Part shown: positions 40,180-51,900 of the stretch, piece by piece | Layout: each line of letters starts with the position of its first letter | How positions within the stretch are numbered: position 1 is the first letter of the stretch | Origin: an uncultured Alphaproteobacteria bacterium | GTDB lineage: Bacteria; Pseudomonadota; Alphaproteobacteria; HIMB59; GCA-002718135 | Direction of reading: 5' to 3' | NCBI GenBank assembly: GCA_902592345.1 | Contig: CACJEE010000006.1 | Location: 1-56,602 of the forward strand | Length of the DNA stretch: 56,602 nt | The notes under the pieces: generated by a model | Told to the model about the DNA's origin: nothing | Seen by the model: only the letters and a program-made list of their open reading frames with translations | Databases searched by the model: none | Translations under genes and position numbers: made by a program

Positions 40180-40753
40180 ATAAAAAAGATTCAAGTTTCA
40201 TAAGGGCAATTTTTCTGTGACTGATTGTATTTTTATCTTTAATGCTCATTTCAGCAAATGTTTTTTCATAACCTTGTGGTATAAAAATGGGATCATAACC
40301 AAAACCATTTGAGCCTTTGGGTTTTATGGATATTTTTCCATTAATTTTACCCTCAAAAACAATATGGTGATTATTTGCGATACTCAGACAAATTGCCGTT
40401 TTAAAAAAAGCTTTATTATTTTTAGTTTTAATTACGTTAGATATAATATGCTCAAAAGCACTCTCATTTGATGAAAATTTTTCTAAAAACCTTTTTGATT
40501 TTATGCCCGGTTTATTTTTTAATGCCTCAACACAAATACCTGAATCATCTGCAAAACATGGAATCTCAAAATTTTTTAAACCAAAAGAAGATTTAATTTT
40601 CGCATTTTCTGCAAAGCTTACACCACTTTCATAAGGTTCTTTAATTTTTTTAAAAGATTTTAGATTATGTATTTTAACACCTTTATGATCAAAAATACTT
40701 TCTACTTCCAAAATTTTTTTTTGGTTATTGGAAAAAAATAATAAATTCTTCAA
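40172..40753 (-). CDS. rdgB: RdgB/HAM1 XTP/dITP pyrophosphatase
   Basis: FAENAKIKSSFG, CFADDSGICVEAL, GSNGFGYDPIFIPQGYEKTFAEM. Confidence 0.96.
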   Translation of the reverse strand: MKNLLFFSNNQKKILEVESIFDHKGVKIHNLKSFKKIKEPYESGVSFAENAKIKSSFGLKNFEIPCFADDSGICVEALKNKPGIKSKRFLEKFSSNESAFEHIISNVIKTKNNKAFFKTAICLSIANNHHIVFEGKINGKISIKPKGSNGFGYDPIFIPQGYEKTFAEMSIKDKNTISHRKIALMKLESFLFN

Positions 40754-41466
40754 TTTAAATTCAGTATGTTTTGTTGTTTAGTTATAATTTTTTCAATACT
40801 TAGTTTTGCAAGTTTAAACATTTCTTTATATTGCTCTTCACTAAAACAGTATTCCTCACCCGTTGCTTGAATTTCAGAAATTTTGCCATTATCACATATT
40901 ACAAAATTAGCATCTACTTCTGCCTTAGAATCCTCACTGTAATCTAAATCAACACACACTTTGTTTTCTATTATGCCAACTGATATTGCTGCCACAAAGT
41001 TTTTAATTATTGGTTTTTCAATGTTGTAGTTTTTTTTTAATTTATCAATAGCCAAATATAATGCTACAAAACTTCCACTTATTGCTGCAGTTCTAGTCCC
41101 CCCATCAGCCTGCACAACATCACAATCTATTTTAATTTGTCTTTCACCAAGGTTTTCTAAGTTTACCACAGACCTAAGGCTTCTTCCAATCAACCTCTGA
41201 ATTTCTTGAGTTCTGCCACTTTGTTTTCCTCTTGCTGACTCCCTTTCTATTCTTGTATTTGTTGATCTGGGCAGCATTCCATATTCTGCAGTTACCCAAC
41301 CCTTTCCTGACCCTCTAAGCCAAGGAGGGGTTTTTTCATCAATAGAAGCCGTACAGATTACTTGAGTATTACCAAATTTAACCAAACAAGAACCTTCAGC
41401 ATGTATATTTATATTGGTTTCAAAAACAATTTCTCTAATTTCGTCAAAGTCTCTATCTTTTCTCAT
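40750..41466 (-). CDS. rph: ribonuclease PH
   Basis: AEGSCLVKFGNTQVICTAS, AEYGMLPRSTNTRIERESARGKQSGRTQEIQRLIGRSLR. Confidence 0.98.
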   Translation of the reverse strand: MRKDRDFDEIREIVFETNINIHAEGSCLVKFGNTQVICTASIDEKTPPWLRGSGKGWVTAEYGMLPRSTNTRIERESARGKQSGRTQEIQRLIGRSLRSVVNLENLGERQIKIDCDVVQADGGTRTAAISGSFVALYLAIDKLKKNYNIEKPIIKNFVAAISVGIIENKVCVDLDYSEDSKAEVDANFVICDNGKISEIQATGEEYCFSEEQYKEMFKLAKLSIEKIITKQQNILNLN

Positions 41467-41519
41467 TATAAATATCTATTAATTGAATTTTATAACTATT
41501 GCACCAATATATATTGTTT

Positions 41520-42566
41520 ATGAAAAATAATTTGTACACAGAGCTTACTGAAAGAACTAAGCAAATTTTTAAGAGTTTAGTCGAAGGCTACCTTGAAACA
41601 GGATCGCCATCAGGTTCTGAAACTGTTTTAAAAAGAGCAGGTTTAGACATCTCATCAGCATCAGTTAGAACTATATTATCGAACCTTCAAAAAGAAGGTC
41701 TTTTATTTTCTCCTCACACATCTGCTGGAAGAATTCCAACGGACAAAGGTATGAGATTTTTTGTAGACGGCCTTTTAGAGTTTGGCAGAATCTCTAAATC
41801 AGAAAAAGCAAACATTGAACAATTGAGCTCTTCAAAAAGCAAATCATACCAAGAAGTTCTAGATGAAGCATCGAGAGCAATATCGGGTCTGTCTAATTAT
41901 GCTGGTATTGTAATTGCTCCAAAGTATCAAAAAAACTTAAAACACCTTGAGTTTATAAGACTTAATCAGTCTCAAATTATGTCAATTTTGGCATACGAAA
42001 ATGGTGAAATAGAAAACAGAATAATAGATGATAATGGTAAATTTACAAATTCTGAACTGCTCCAAACATCAAATTATTTAAGCACAAAATTTAAAAATAA
42101 AAACATCAATCAAATAAAAAAAATCATCCAAGATGATATTTCTGTCTCAAGAACGAGCTTAGAAGAAATTTCTAATAATCTTATAAAAAAAGGCATTGTA
42201 GAAATAGATCCTAAACTAAATAATCCGTATATTTTTTTACACGGGCAATCCAAGCTTTTAGAAGATGATATAATTTCTAACGATCTTGATCAAATAAGAG
42301 AGCTCTTTGATGAAATAGAAAAAAAAACTACCTTCATAGATATTCTTGAAAACGCCGGTAATGCAAAAGGGGTTCAAATTTTTATTGGCTCACAAAACTT
42401 TTTATTTAAACACTCTGGCCTTTCTATGGTAATGGCACCATATAAAAACAAGGAACAAGAAATTGTAGGTGCTATTGGAGTAGTTGGACCAACAAGACTA
42501 AACTACTCTAAAATTGTACCATTGGTTGATTATACGTCAAAAATTATTGGAAAGGTTGTTAAGTGA
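41520..42566 (+). CDS. hrcA: heat-inducible transcription repressor HrcA
   Basis: SSASVRTILSNLQKEGLLFSPHTSAGRIPTDKGMRFFVDGLLE; ATG 41520. Confidence 0.96.
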   Translation: MKNNLYTELTERTKQIFKSLVEGYLETGSPSGSETVLKRAGLDISSASVRTILSNLQKEGLLFSPHTSAGRIPTDKGMRFFVDGLLEFGRISKSEKANIEQLSSSKSKSYQEVLDEASRAISGLSNYAGIVIAPKYQKNLKHLEFIRLNQSQIMSILAYENGEIENRIIDDNGKFTNSELLQTSNYLSTKFKNKNINQIKKIIQDDISVSRTSLEEISNNLIKKGIVEIDPKLNNPYIFLHGQSKLLEDDIISNDLDQIRELFDEIEKKTTFIDILENAGNAKGVQIFIGSQNFLFKHSGLSMVMAPYKNKEQEIVGAIGVVGPTRLNYSKIVPLVDYTSKIIGKVVK

Positions 42567-43261
42567 TGGAAAAAGATAAAGATAAAGAAAGTAATAAAGA
42601 TGAAATCAGCGAAACCAATCAGTCTGAAAATTTAGAAGAAATTAGTGAAGAAAATATAAGTGATTCAAAAATTCAAGATGAAGAAGAAAACGAAGATCTT
42701 ATAGAGGAGGATGTTAAAGAGACAGAAGAAGAAAAGCTAAAAGAAGAGATTAAAACATTAAAAGAAGAAAAAATTAGAGTTTTGGCTGAAATGGAAAATC
42801 TTAGAAAAAGATTTGATAGAGAAAAAGTTGATTCAATTAAATACGGTAGTATTAATTTTGCGCGAGATATTTTATCTCCTGGCGATAACTTGGAGAGAGC
42901 TTTATCTGCAATTAACAAAGAAGAGGAGCACCCCCAATCTATAAAAAATTTAATAGAGGGGCTTTTGATGGTAAAAAAAGAACTATCATCTGCCTTAGAA
43001 AAAAATGGCATTACAAAAATTGATACCTTAAATTCAAAATTTGATCCAAACCTCCACCAAGCTATGATGGAAATCGAAAATAATGATCTTGAAGAAGGCG
43101 TTGTAGTTCAAGAAATACAAACTGGATATATGATGTATGATAGATTGCTCAGACCAGCAATGGTTGGGGTATCAAAAAAAACAAAACAAGAAACCGAAAC
43201 CGAGAAAGATCAAGATTTAAAGTCAGATAAGAAAAATATCGAAAAAGATAGCAAAAACTAA
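42563..43261 (+). CDS. grpE: nucleotide exchange factor GrpE
   Basis: EMENLRKRFDREKVDSIKYG, KFDPNLHQAMMEIE, EIQTGYMMYDRLLRPAMVGVSK. Confidence 0.95.
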   Translation: MMEKDKDKESNKDEISETNQSENLEEISEENISDSKIQDEEENEDLIEEDVKETEEEKLKEEIKTLKEEKIRVLAEMENLRKRFDREKVDSIKYGSINFARDILSPGDNLERALSAINKEEEHPQSIKNLIEGLLMVKKELSSALEKNGITKIDTLNSKFDPNLHQAMMEIENNDLEEGVVVQEIQTGYMMYDRLLRPAMVGVSKKTKQETETEKDQDLKSDKKNIEKDSKN

Positions 43262-43296
43262 GAAAAAATTAATAATTCAAATAATTTAGCTAACTT

Positions 43297-43326
43297 CTTG
43301 TATTTTTTAACTTTATTACCATATTG
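43297..43326 (+). promoter_or_regulatory. RpoH (sigma32)-like promoter of dnaK
   Basis: CTTG-N18-CCATATTG about 50 bp upstream of dnaK. Confidence 0.6.
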
Positions 43327-43377
43327 TTTATAGCCGCATATAAGGCAAAAAACTAATCAAGATAGGACTATATTATT

Positions 43378-45297
43378 ATGGCAAAGGTTATTGGAATAGA
43401 TCTCGGTACCACAAATTCTTGTGTAGCTGTGATGGATGGAAAAGAAGCAAAGGTTATTGAAAACTTAGAAGGCGCAAGAACCACCCCTTCAATGGTTGCC
43501 TTTACAGAATCTAAAGAAAAACTTGTAGGTCAATCAGCTAAAAGACAAGCTGTTACTAATCCAGAAAATACACTTTTTGCCATAAAAAGATTAATTGGAA
43601 GAAGCTTTGAAGATAAATTGGTTAAAAATGATAGTGGTCTTGTTCCATATAAAATTGTCAAAGGGGACAACGGTGATGCTTGGGTAGAAGCAAGAAGTGA
43701 AAAATATAGCCCAAGTCAAATTAGTGCTTTTGTTTTACAAAAAATGAAAGAAACTGCTGAAAGTTATCTTGGTGAAAATGTCACACAAGCGGTCATCACT
43801 GTTCCTGCATATTTTAATGATGCTCAAAGACAGGCGACAAAAGATGCTGGAAAAATTGCCGGACTAGAAGTTTTAAGAATTATTAATGAGCCTACAGCTG
43901 CAGCTCTCGCATATGGTCTTGATAAGAAAAAAACAGGAACAGTTGCTGTATATGATTTAGGTGGTGGCACATTTGATATTTCAATTTTAGAAATTGGAGA
44001 CGGTGTCTTTGAAGTAAAGTCCACAAATGGTGATACTCACTTAGGTGGCGAAGATTTTGATTTACAAATAATTGATTATCTTGCTGATGAATTTAAAAAA
44101 GATAATGGTGTCGATTTAAGATCAGACAAATTAGCTCTTCAAAGATTAAAAGAAGCTGCTGAAAAAGCAAAAATAGAATTATCAAGCTCAACTGAGACAG
44201 AAGTAAACTTACCTTTCATTACTGCTGATCAAACTGGACCAAAACATTTAACAATAAAATTATCAAGAGCAAAGCTTGAGGTAATTGTTGGTGAGCTGTT
44301 AACTAAAAGTTTAAAGCCTTGTGAGAAAGCCCTTAAAGATGCTGGATTGCAAGCCGCAGATATTGATGATGTTATTTTAGTCGGTGGTATGACCAGAATG
44401 CCCAAAGTAACAGAATTAGTGAAAAACTTTTTTGGCAAAGAACCTAACAAAGGTGTTAACCCTGATGAAGTTGTTGCTTCTGGCGCCGCTATCCAAGGGG
44501 GTGTTTTACAGGGAGATGTTAAGGATGTGTTACTTTTAGATGTAACCCCCCTATCTCTTGGTATTGAAACATTAGGCGGGGTATTTACTCGATTAATTGA
44601 TAAAAATACAACGATTCCAACTAAGAAAAGCCAGGTTTTCTCAACAGCAGAAGACAATCAAAGCGCTGTAACAATAAGGGTATTCCAGGGCGAAAGAGAA
44701 ATGGCAGGGGATAATAAGCTGCTTGGTCAATTTGATTTAGTGGGCATCCCTCCTGCAGCCAGAGGCACGCCACAAATTGAAGTTACTTTTGATATTGATG
44801 CAAATGGTATTGTTAATGTTTCTGCAAAAGATAAATCTACTGGCAAAGAGCAACAAATTCGTATCCAAGCATCTGGAGGTTTGTCTGAAGACGAAATTGA
44901 AAGAATGGTTAAGGAGGCTGAAGAAAATGCTGAAGAAGACAAGAAAAAAAGAGAGTCAGTAGACACTAAAAACCAAGCTGATAGCTTAATTAATGAAACT
45001 GAGAAAAACTTGAAAGAACATGGGGATAAAGTTCCCGAAGAAGATAAAAATAAAATAAATGCAGACATTGAAGAGTTAAAAAAAGTAAAGGACAGCGAAG
45101 ATATGGATGCGATTAAAGCAAAAACAGAAGCCCTTGTTCAATCTTCTATGAAGCTCGGTGAGGCAATTTACAAACAAGATCCAGCAGCAGGAGCACCTCA
45201 ACCTGACCCCTCCGGTGAAGAGCCATCTTCTGATACAAAAGATGAAAAGGTAGTTGATGCAGAATTTGAAGAAGTGGACGAAGATAAAAAAGATTAA
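43378..45297 (+). CDS. dnaK: chaperone DnaK
   Basis: [19 protein letters not shown] and full Hsp70 family sequence. Confidence 0.99.
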   Translation: MAKVIGIDLGTTNSCVAVMDGKEAKVIENLEGARTTPSMVAFTESKEKLVGQSAKRQAVTNPENTLFAIKRLIGRSFEDKLVKNDSGLVPYKIVKGDNGDAWVEARSEKYSPSQISAFVLQKMKETAESYLGENVTQAVITVPAYFNDAQRQATKDAGKIAGLEVLRIINEPTAAALAYGLDKKKTGTVAVYDLGGGTFDISILEIGDGVFEVKSTNGDTHLGGEDFDLQIIDYLADEFKKDNGVDLRSDKLALQRLKEAAEKAKIELSSSTETEVNLPFITADQTGPKHLTIKLSRAKLEVIVGELLTKSLKPCEKALKDAGLQAADIDDVILVGGMTRMPKVTELVKNFFGKEPNKGVNPDEVVASGAAIQGGVLQGDVKDVLLLDVTPLSLGIETLGGVFTRLIDKNTTIPTKKSQVFSTAEDNQSAVTIRVFQGEREMAGDNKLLGQFDLVGIPPAARGTPQIEVTFDIDANGIVNVSAKDKSTGKEQQIRIQASGGLSEDEIERMVKEAEENAEEDKKKRESVDTKNQADSLINETEKNLKEHGDKVPEEDKNKINADIEELKKVKDSEDMDAIKAKTEALVQSSMKLGEAIYKQDPAAGAPQPDPSGEEPSSDTKDEKVVDAEFEEVDEDKKD

Positions 45298-45330
45298 CTT
45301 TATCTAAAAATACCTTTTAAAGGGGCGTAA

Positions 45331-46461
45331 ATGGCTGACAAAGATTTTTACGAAATACTTGGTGTTCAAAAAAACGCAAGTGACGATGAAATAAAAAAAT
45401 CTTACCGTAAGCTCGCAATGAAATTTCATCCCGATAGAAATAAAGATGACAAAGAATCTGAGCGTAAATTTAAAGAAGCGACTGCTGCTTACGAAGCACT
45501 AAAAGACCCAGAAAGAAGAGCCGCATATGACCAATATGGTCACGATGCTTTTCGTCAAGGAGGCATGGGCGGCGGTCAAGGTTTTGGTGATTTTGGTGGA
45601 GGTTTCTCAGATATATTTGAAGAGTTTTTTGGAGGTGGTTTTGGAGGATCATCAAGACAAAGTGGGCCACAAAGAGGAAGTGATCTTCGTTACAACATGT
45701 CTATTACTCTGCAAGAGGCATTTAATGGGAAAAAATCTCAAATAAGAATTCCAGGCTATGAAGGTTGTGATTTATGCTCTGCAACCGGAAGCGCTGATAA
45801 GTCTGGACCCAGCACTTGCTCTACATGCGATGGTCAAGGCAAGGTAAGATCAACACAAGGTTTCTTTTCAATAGAGCGCCCTTGCCCAACTTGTGGAGGT
45901 GAGGGATCTTCAATTAAAAACCCATGTTTAAAATGTAGTGGAACAGGTCAAGTTAAAAAACAAAAAACAATATCTGTAACAATCCCGCCTGGTGTTGATA
46001 CAGGGACAAGAATTCGTATATCAGGTGAGGGAGAGCTTGGAAAAAGAGGGGCCGGTAATGGTGATTTATATATTTTTGTTGAAGTACAAAAAGATAGATT
46101 ATTTGAACGCGAAGAATCAAATATTTTCTGCCAAATTCCTATTTCTATTACAACAGCAATCCTTGGCGGTGATGTCGATGTACCTACAATTGAGGGGAAA
46201 AAAGCCAGACTCAATATTCCTCCAGGCACTCAATCAGAAACACAATTTCGTTTAAGAGGCAAAGGTATGAGTATTTTGCGGCAAACAAGGCGCGGAGACA
46301 TGTATGTTGAGACAAACGTAGAAATCCCTGTTAATCTAAATAATAAACAAAAAGCAATATTGCAAGAATTTGAAAAAGAAGGTGGCACATCAAAAAAACA
46401 CAGCCCAAAATCACAGAGTTTTTTCTCTAAATTAAAAGAAGTTTGGGAGGATTTAACTTAA
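45331..46461 (+). CDS. dnaJ: chaperone DnaJ
   Basis: J domain with HPD, G/F region, four CxxC zinc-binding repeats. Confidence 0.99.
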   Translation: MADKDFYEILGVQKNASDDEIKKSYRKLAMKFHPDRNKDDKESERKFKEATAAYEALKDPERRAAYDQYGHDAFRQGGMGGGQGFGDFGGGFSDIFEEFFGGGFGGSSRQSGPQRGSDLRYNMSITLQEAFNGKKSQIRIPGYEGCDLCSATGSADKSGPSTCSTCDGQGKVRSTQGFFSIERPCPTCGGEGSSIKNPCLKCSGTGQVKKQKTISVTIPPGVDTGTRIRISGEGELGKRGAGNGDLYIFVEVQKDRLFEREESNIFCQIPISITTAILGGDVDVPTIEGKKARLNIPPGTQSETQFRLRGKGMSILRQTRRGDMYVETNVEIPVNLNNKQKAILQEFEKEGGTSKKHSPKSQSFFSKLKEVWEDLT

Positions 46462-46501
46462 TTTCTTTTCATTCAAGTCCACCCAAAGTATAAGCAACTC
46501 T

Positions 46502-47308
46502 ATGGCAAAAATAAAAGTTGGAATAGCAGGTTGCTTAGGGCGTATGGGTCAAGAGCTTACCAAAAGAATATTAGAAGATAAAAATTTTATATTTGTTGGT
46601 GGTTTTGAGCATAAGGCACACAAAAAAATTGGAAAAAAAATTAGTGATGCTACAAACATACAATCGAGAGAAGTTGTAACAAATAATGCCAGCTCTATAT
46701 TTAAAAATGCAGATGTCGTTATCGACTTTACAACTCCTCAATCGACATTATCAAATGTTAAAATTGCCGGCAATACAAAAACAGCTTTAGTTATTGGCAC
46801 AACAGGCATTACTAAAGCGCAAAAAAATAAAATTAAAAGTTTTTCAAAAAAAATCCCCATCCTTATGTCATCCAATATGAGTATCGGAGTAAACCTTTTA
46901 TTTGATTTAGTAAAACAAGCAGCTTCCTCTCTTGGAGGAAATGAATACGATATTGAAATTGCAGAAACACATCATAAACACAAAGTGGATGCCCCTTCAG
47001 GTACAGCACTTTCTTTAGGAGAATATGCTGCAAAGGGTCGTAAAACTTCATTAGACAAATCCAAGGTTCTGGATCGCACTAAAAATCTCAAGAAAAGAAA
47101 AAATGGGGATATTGGTTTTTCTGTTACAAGAGGTGGCGAGATAGCCGGTGAGCATACAGTTAGTTTTATTAGTAAAGATGATAGAGTTGATCTTGTTCAT
47201 AAAGCAAACAACAGATCAATCTTTGTCTCTGGAGCATTAAAAGCAGCGATATTTGTTTCAAAAAGGAAGTCTGGTTATTTTGAAATGAAAGATTTGCTTA
47301 AAATTTAA
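46502..47308 (+). CDS. dapB: 4-hydroxy-tetrahydrodipicolinate reductase
   Basis: KVGIAGCLGRMGQELTKRI, VIGTTGI, EIAETHHKHKVDAPSGTALSLG. Confidence 0.97.
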   Translation: MAKIKVGIAGCLGRMGQELTKRILEDKNFIFVGGFEHKAHKKIGKKISDATNIQSREVVTNNASSIFKNADVVIDFTTPQSTLSNVKIAGNTKTALVIGTTGITKAQKNKIKSFSKKIPILMSSNMSIGVNLLFDLVKQAASSLGGNEYDIEIAETHHKHKVDAPSGTALSLGEYAAKGRKTSLDKSKVLDRTKNLKKRKNGDIGFSVTRGGEIAGEHTVSFISKDDRVDLVHKANNRSIFVSGALKAAIFVSKRKSGYFEMKDLLKI

Positions 47309-47392
47309 AGTATTATAAAAAAATTACTTAAATTTTTTTAAATAAATTATCTTGATTAAATTTTTTGACAGAATAGTTTGTTTTAAATTAGT

Positions 47393-48232
47393 ATGAAAAA
47401 AATTATTTGGATCTCTTCTTATCCTAAAAGTGGAAATACTTGGACAAGATATTTTTTATCAAATTATTTTTTTAATAAGCAAAAAATTAATTCAGATTTT
47501 AATATTCTCAATAAAATTGATAAATTTCCACCATATAAATTTCTTCCACAATTAATAAGCGAGGATGAAATCAAAGAAAGTGCTTATAATATTTCAAAAT
47601 ATTGGACTAAAATTCAATTAGAAATAACAAAAGAAAACGAAGATTTTATTTTTTTAAAAAATCATAACGCCTTAGTTTCTGTTGAAGGAAGAAACTTAAC
47701 CGATGAGAGGTTTTCTCTAGCATTTATTTATTTAGTTAGAGATCCAAGAGATATAGCAGTTTCTTATAGTAATTTTGATAAAACACTAAGCGTCGATAAA
47801 GCCATAGAAAGAATTACATCAGAGAATCTTTATTGTCACGTTACAAAAAAACTTCCCTTAGATGTTGAGGTCCTGGGGTCATGGAAATTTAATTACAATT
47901 CGTGGAAGAGCGGAGTTGCAGAAGTGCCAAGAATTATAATTAAATATGAGGATTTAATAAATAATACTTTTGAAACAAAGCTAAAAATAATTAAGTTTTT
48001 ATCAAACATTCTAAATTTTAAAGTTGATACAAATCAAATAAATTATTCAATTGAACAATCAGATTTTAAAAGACTTCAGGGAATTGAAAACAATCAAAAA
48101 TTTCATGAAAGCACAAATACCTTTTTTAATTCTGGCAAGATTGGTCAGTGGAAGAATATATTGTCTCCCAAACAAATAAGTAGAATAGAGTATTTTTGCA
48201 AAGATGAAATGGAAGAACTAGATTATTTGTAA
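47393..48232 (+). CDS. sulfotransferase domain protein (Sulfotransfer_1 type)
   Basis: IWISSYPKSGNTWTRYFLSNYF (PAPS 5'-sulfate loop) and YLVRDPRDIAVSY (3'-phosphate motif). Confidence 0.92.
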   Translation: MKKIIWISSYPKSGNTWTRYFLSNYFFNKQKINSDFNILNKIDKFPPYKFLPQLISEDEIKESAYNISKYWTKIQLEITKENEDFIFLKNHNALVSVEGRNLTDERFSLAFIYLVRDPRDIAVSYSNFDKTLSVDKAIERITSENLYCHVTKKLPLDVEVLGSWKFNYNSWKSGVAEVPRIIIKYEDLINNTFETKLKIIKFLSNILNFKVDTNQINYSIEQSDFKRLQGIENNQKFHESTNTFFNSGKIGQWKNILSPKQISRIEYFCKDEMEELDYL

Positions 48233-48252
48233 AGTCAACTTTATTAAAACAT

Positions 48253-48906
48253 ATGGATAAAAGCTCAATCAATTCTGTTTATAAAACTCTGGCAAAAAAA
48301 ATAGGGGCACCCAAGACTGAGCTTAATTACCTTAACCCCTATACCTTTTTAATCTCTGTTGTTTTGTCAGCACAAGCCACTGATAAATCAGTGAATGCAG
48401 CAACAAAAGACTTATTCAAAGTTGTTAAAACACCAAAAGACATGGTTGTTTTAGGGGAGAGAAAACTGAAGGGTTATATTAAAACAATTGGTCTTTATAA
48501 CTCCAAAGCAAAGAATGTATTAAATCTCTCAAAAATATTAATCAATGATTATAATAGTAAAGTGCCTTCAGAATTTAAGGATTTAATTAGTTTGCCTGGA
48601 GTTGGCAATAAGACTGCAAGTGTGTATCAAAATGAAATACTAGATATTCCAAGAATTGCAGTTGATACACATGTTTACCGAGTTTCAAACAGAGTTGGTT
48701 TAGCAAAGACAAAAACTGCTGACCAAACGCAAGAAGTTTTAGAACTGATAACCCCAAAAAAATGGTTAAAAACTGCCCACCACTTGCTTATTTTGCACGG
48801 AAGATATACATGCAAATCGCAAAAACCGATTTGTGATGAATGTGTGATTACAAAATATTGCCTGTATTTAAAAAATGAAAAAAATAAAAAAAATATTAGC
48901 AGCTAA
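48253..48906 (+). CDS. nth: endonuclease III
   Basis: VLSAQATDKSVN, LPGVGNKTASV, AVDTHVYRVSNR, C-x6-C-x2-C-x5-C FeS motif. Confidence 0.97.
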   Translation: MDKSSINSVYKTLAKKIGAPKTELNYLNPYTFLISVVLSAQATDKSVNAATKDLFKVVKTPKDMVVLGERKLKGYIKTIGLYNSKAKNVLNLSKILINDYNSKVPSEFKDLISLPGVGNKTASVYQNEILDIPRIAVDTHVYRVSNRVGLAKTKTADQTQEVLELITPKKWLKTAHHLLILHGRYTCKSQKPICDECVITKYCLYLKNEKNKKNISS

Positions 48907-51900
48907 TAGAAGTGAAATAGCTATTAGAATTTTCAGAGCTGCTGAAGAGTCAGGAATACGTACTGCTGCAATTTATTCTAAAGAAGATAGGTTTGCTTTA
49001 CATCGTTTTAAAACAGATGAAAGCTATCTTGTTGGTGAAGGAAAAGGACCGATACAAGCTTATTTAGATATTAACTCCATAATTGATATAGCAAAGAAGG
49101 CTGGCGTTGATGCTATTCACCCAGGTTATGGTTTTTTATCTGAAAATCCTGAGTTTGCTGATTTGTGTGAAAAAAATGAAATAATTTTTATTGGCCCTAG
49201 CAAAGAAATATTAAGCAGACTAGGTAATAAGATTGCAGCAAAGGAGGTTGCTGATGAAGCAGGCGTTAGCACAATCCCCTCAGTGAAAGTTAGTGCAGAC
49301 AACAAACAAAATATTCATAATGAAGTAGATAAAATTGGATACCCGGTAATTGTTAAAGCAAGCTGGGGTGGCGGTGGAAGAGGAATGAGAGTTGTTCGTT
49401 CAGCTGATGAATTATCTGAGCAAATTGAGTTTGCTCAGAGTGAGTCAAAAAAAGCATTTGGTAAAGATGAGGTTTTCATTGAAAAATTTTTAGAAGACGC
49501 TGCACATATAGAAGTTCAAATATTAGGAGACAAGCATGGCAATGTTGTTCACTTATATGAAAGAGATTGTTCACTGCAAAGAAGACACCAAAAAATTATT
49601 GAAAGAGCCCCTGCTCATTTTTTAGAGCAAGTCTCCAGAGACAGTATTTGTTCTTCAGCCGTCAAAATTGCAAAGCACGTTAATTATCATGGAGCTGGAA
49701 CTGTAGAATTTTTATTTGATAAAAAAAATAAACAACATTACTTTATTGAGGTTAATCCAAGAATACAGGTTGAACATACTGTAACTGAAGAAGTAACTGG
49801 GATTGATATTGTTAAGGCTCAAATAAAAATTGCCGAAGGCTTGAAGATTGGAGACCATCCATCACTACCAAGCCAAGAAAATATTAGACTAGATGGATAT
49901 GCAATCCAATGTCGGGTTACGACTGAAGATCCGCTGAACAATTTTATGCCAGATTATGGAAAAATAATGACTTATCGATCAGCCTCCGGATTTGGTGTCA
50001 GGTTAGATGGAGCAACAGCGGCAGCAGGCTCTATTATAACCCCTTATTATGATTCATTGTTAGTTAAAGTAACTACTTGGGCCCAAACAACAGAAGATTG
50101 TATTAGAAGAATGGATAGAGCTCTTCGTGAATTTAGAATTAGAGGGGTGAAAACTAACCTTGTTTTTCTTGAGTCCCTTATAAACAATGATGATTTTAAA
50201 TCTGGAAACTATAATACTAATTTTGTTGATACCAACAAAGATCTTTATAAATTTAAACCTAAAAAAGATCGCGCATCTAAAATTATTTCTTATCTTGGAA
50301 ACATCATTGTTAATGGTCATGTTGATATAAAAGGAAGAACGAATGATTTTAGTTTAGCAGATCCAGTTATTCCTAATTTTGATAAAAATAGGAACGCCAA
50401 TAATTATGTTGAAGAATTAAAAAACTTAGGACCTGATAAATTTATTCAGGAAATACGAAATAAAAAATATACTTTAATAACTGATACAACGATGAGAGAT
50501 GCTCATCAGTCACTTCTTGCAACAAGAATGAGGACTGACGACTTAGTAAATATTGCAGAATTTTATAGTAACAATTTATCTGAGTTGTTTTCAATTGAGT
50601 GTTGGGGAGGTGCAACATTTGATACCTCAATGAGATTTTTAAAAGAAGATCCTTGGGATAGATTGGAAAAAATAAATCAGCAGGCACCAAACATTTTGAA
50701 GCAAATGCTTTTAAGGGGCTCAAATGGAGTTGGTTACAAAAACTACCCTGATAACGTTGTAAAGTTTTTTATAAAAGAGGCAGCAAAAGCAGGAGTTGAT
50801 GTCTTTAGGGTTTTTGATTCTTTAAACTTAATTGATAATATGAGAATTTCCATTGAAGAGATTAGAGCACAAAACAAAATATGTGAAGGAACAATTTGCT
50901 ACACCAATGATGTAACCAACCCACAAGAAAAAAAATATACATTAAAATACTATATTAATCTCGCTAAAGAATTAGAAAAAGCTGGCTCACACATTATTGC
51001 AATAAAAGATATGGCTGGCCTTTGTAAACCAGAAGCTATAAAATTTTTAATTAAAGAGTTAAGAAATGAAATTTCTTTGCCAATTCATTTTCATACTCAT
51101 GATACCTCAGGTACATCTTCTGCAACCGTATTGGCTGCAATTGAGGCGCAGATAGATATTGTTGATCTTGCAATGGATTCAATGAGCGGACTAACATCTC
51201 AACCAGCGCTCGGTTCTCTTGTATCAATTATGAAACAAAATCATAATGATCCAAAATTAGATGAGGGCCACATAAGAGAAGTCTCTTTATATTGGGAGCA
51301 GGTTAGAAAAAATTATAAAGCCTTTGAAACTGATTTTAAGGGAGGTAGTTCTGATGTTTATGTACACCAAATGCCAGGTGGACAATTTACAAACCTAAAA
51401 GAACAGGCTCGATCACTAGGTATTACAACTGATAAATGGGGGCTTGTGGCGAATATGTATGCAGAAGTAAATAAAATGTTTGGCGATATTATCAAGGTTA
51501 CTCCATCCTCAAAAGTTGTGGGTGATATGGCTTTATATATGATAACTAATGATCTAACACCTGAAGATATTTTAGACCCTAATAAAGAGATATCCTTTCC
51601 TTTATCAGTAGTTGAATTTTTTAAAGGTGAAATTGGTATACCTCTTGGGGGCTTTCCTCAAGAATTACAAAAAAAAATACTAGGTAATGAAAAGCCACTT
51701 ACTAAAAGAGCTGGCTCTATTTTACCTAGCATTAATTTAGATGAAGAAAAGGCGAAGTTGGAAAAAAAATATGAAGAAAAAATTTCTGATCAACATCTAG
51801 CTTCTTACTTAATGTATCCAAAAGTTTTTGAAGATTTTATGAATCATCGTCAAAATTTTAGTGATACATCTATTCTCCCAACAGAATTATTTTTTTACGG

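Noticed and set aside
44229-44657. 142-aa minus ORF
   Set aside because: Antisense to dnaK; shadow ORF in a strongly conserved gene
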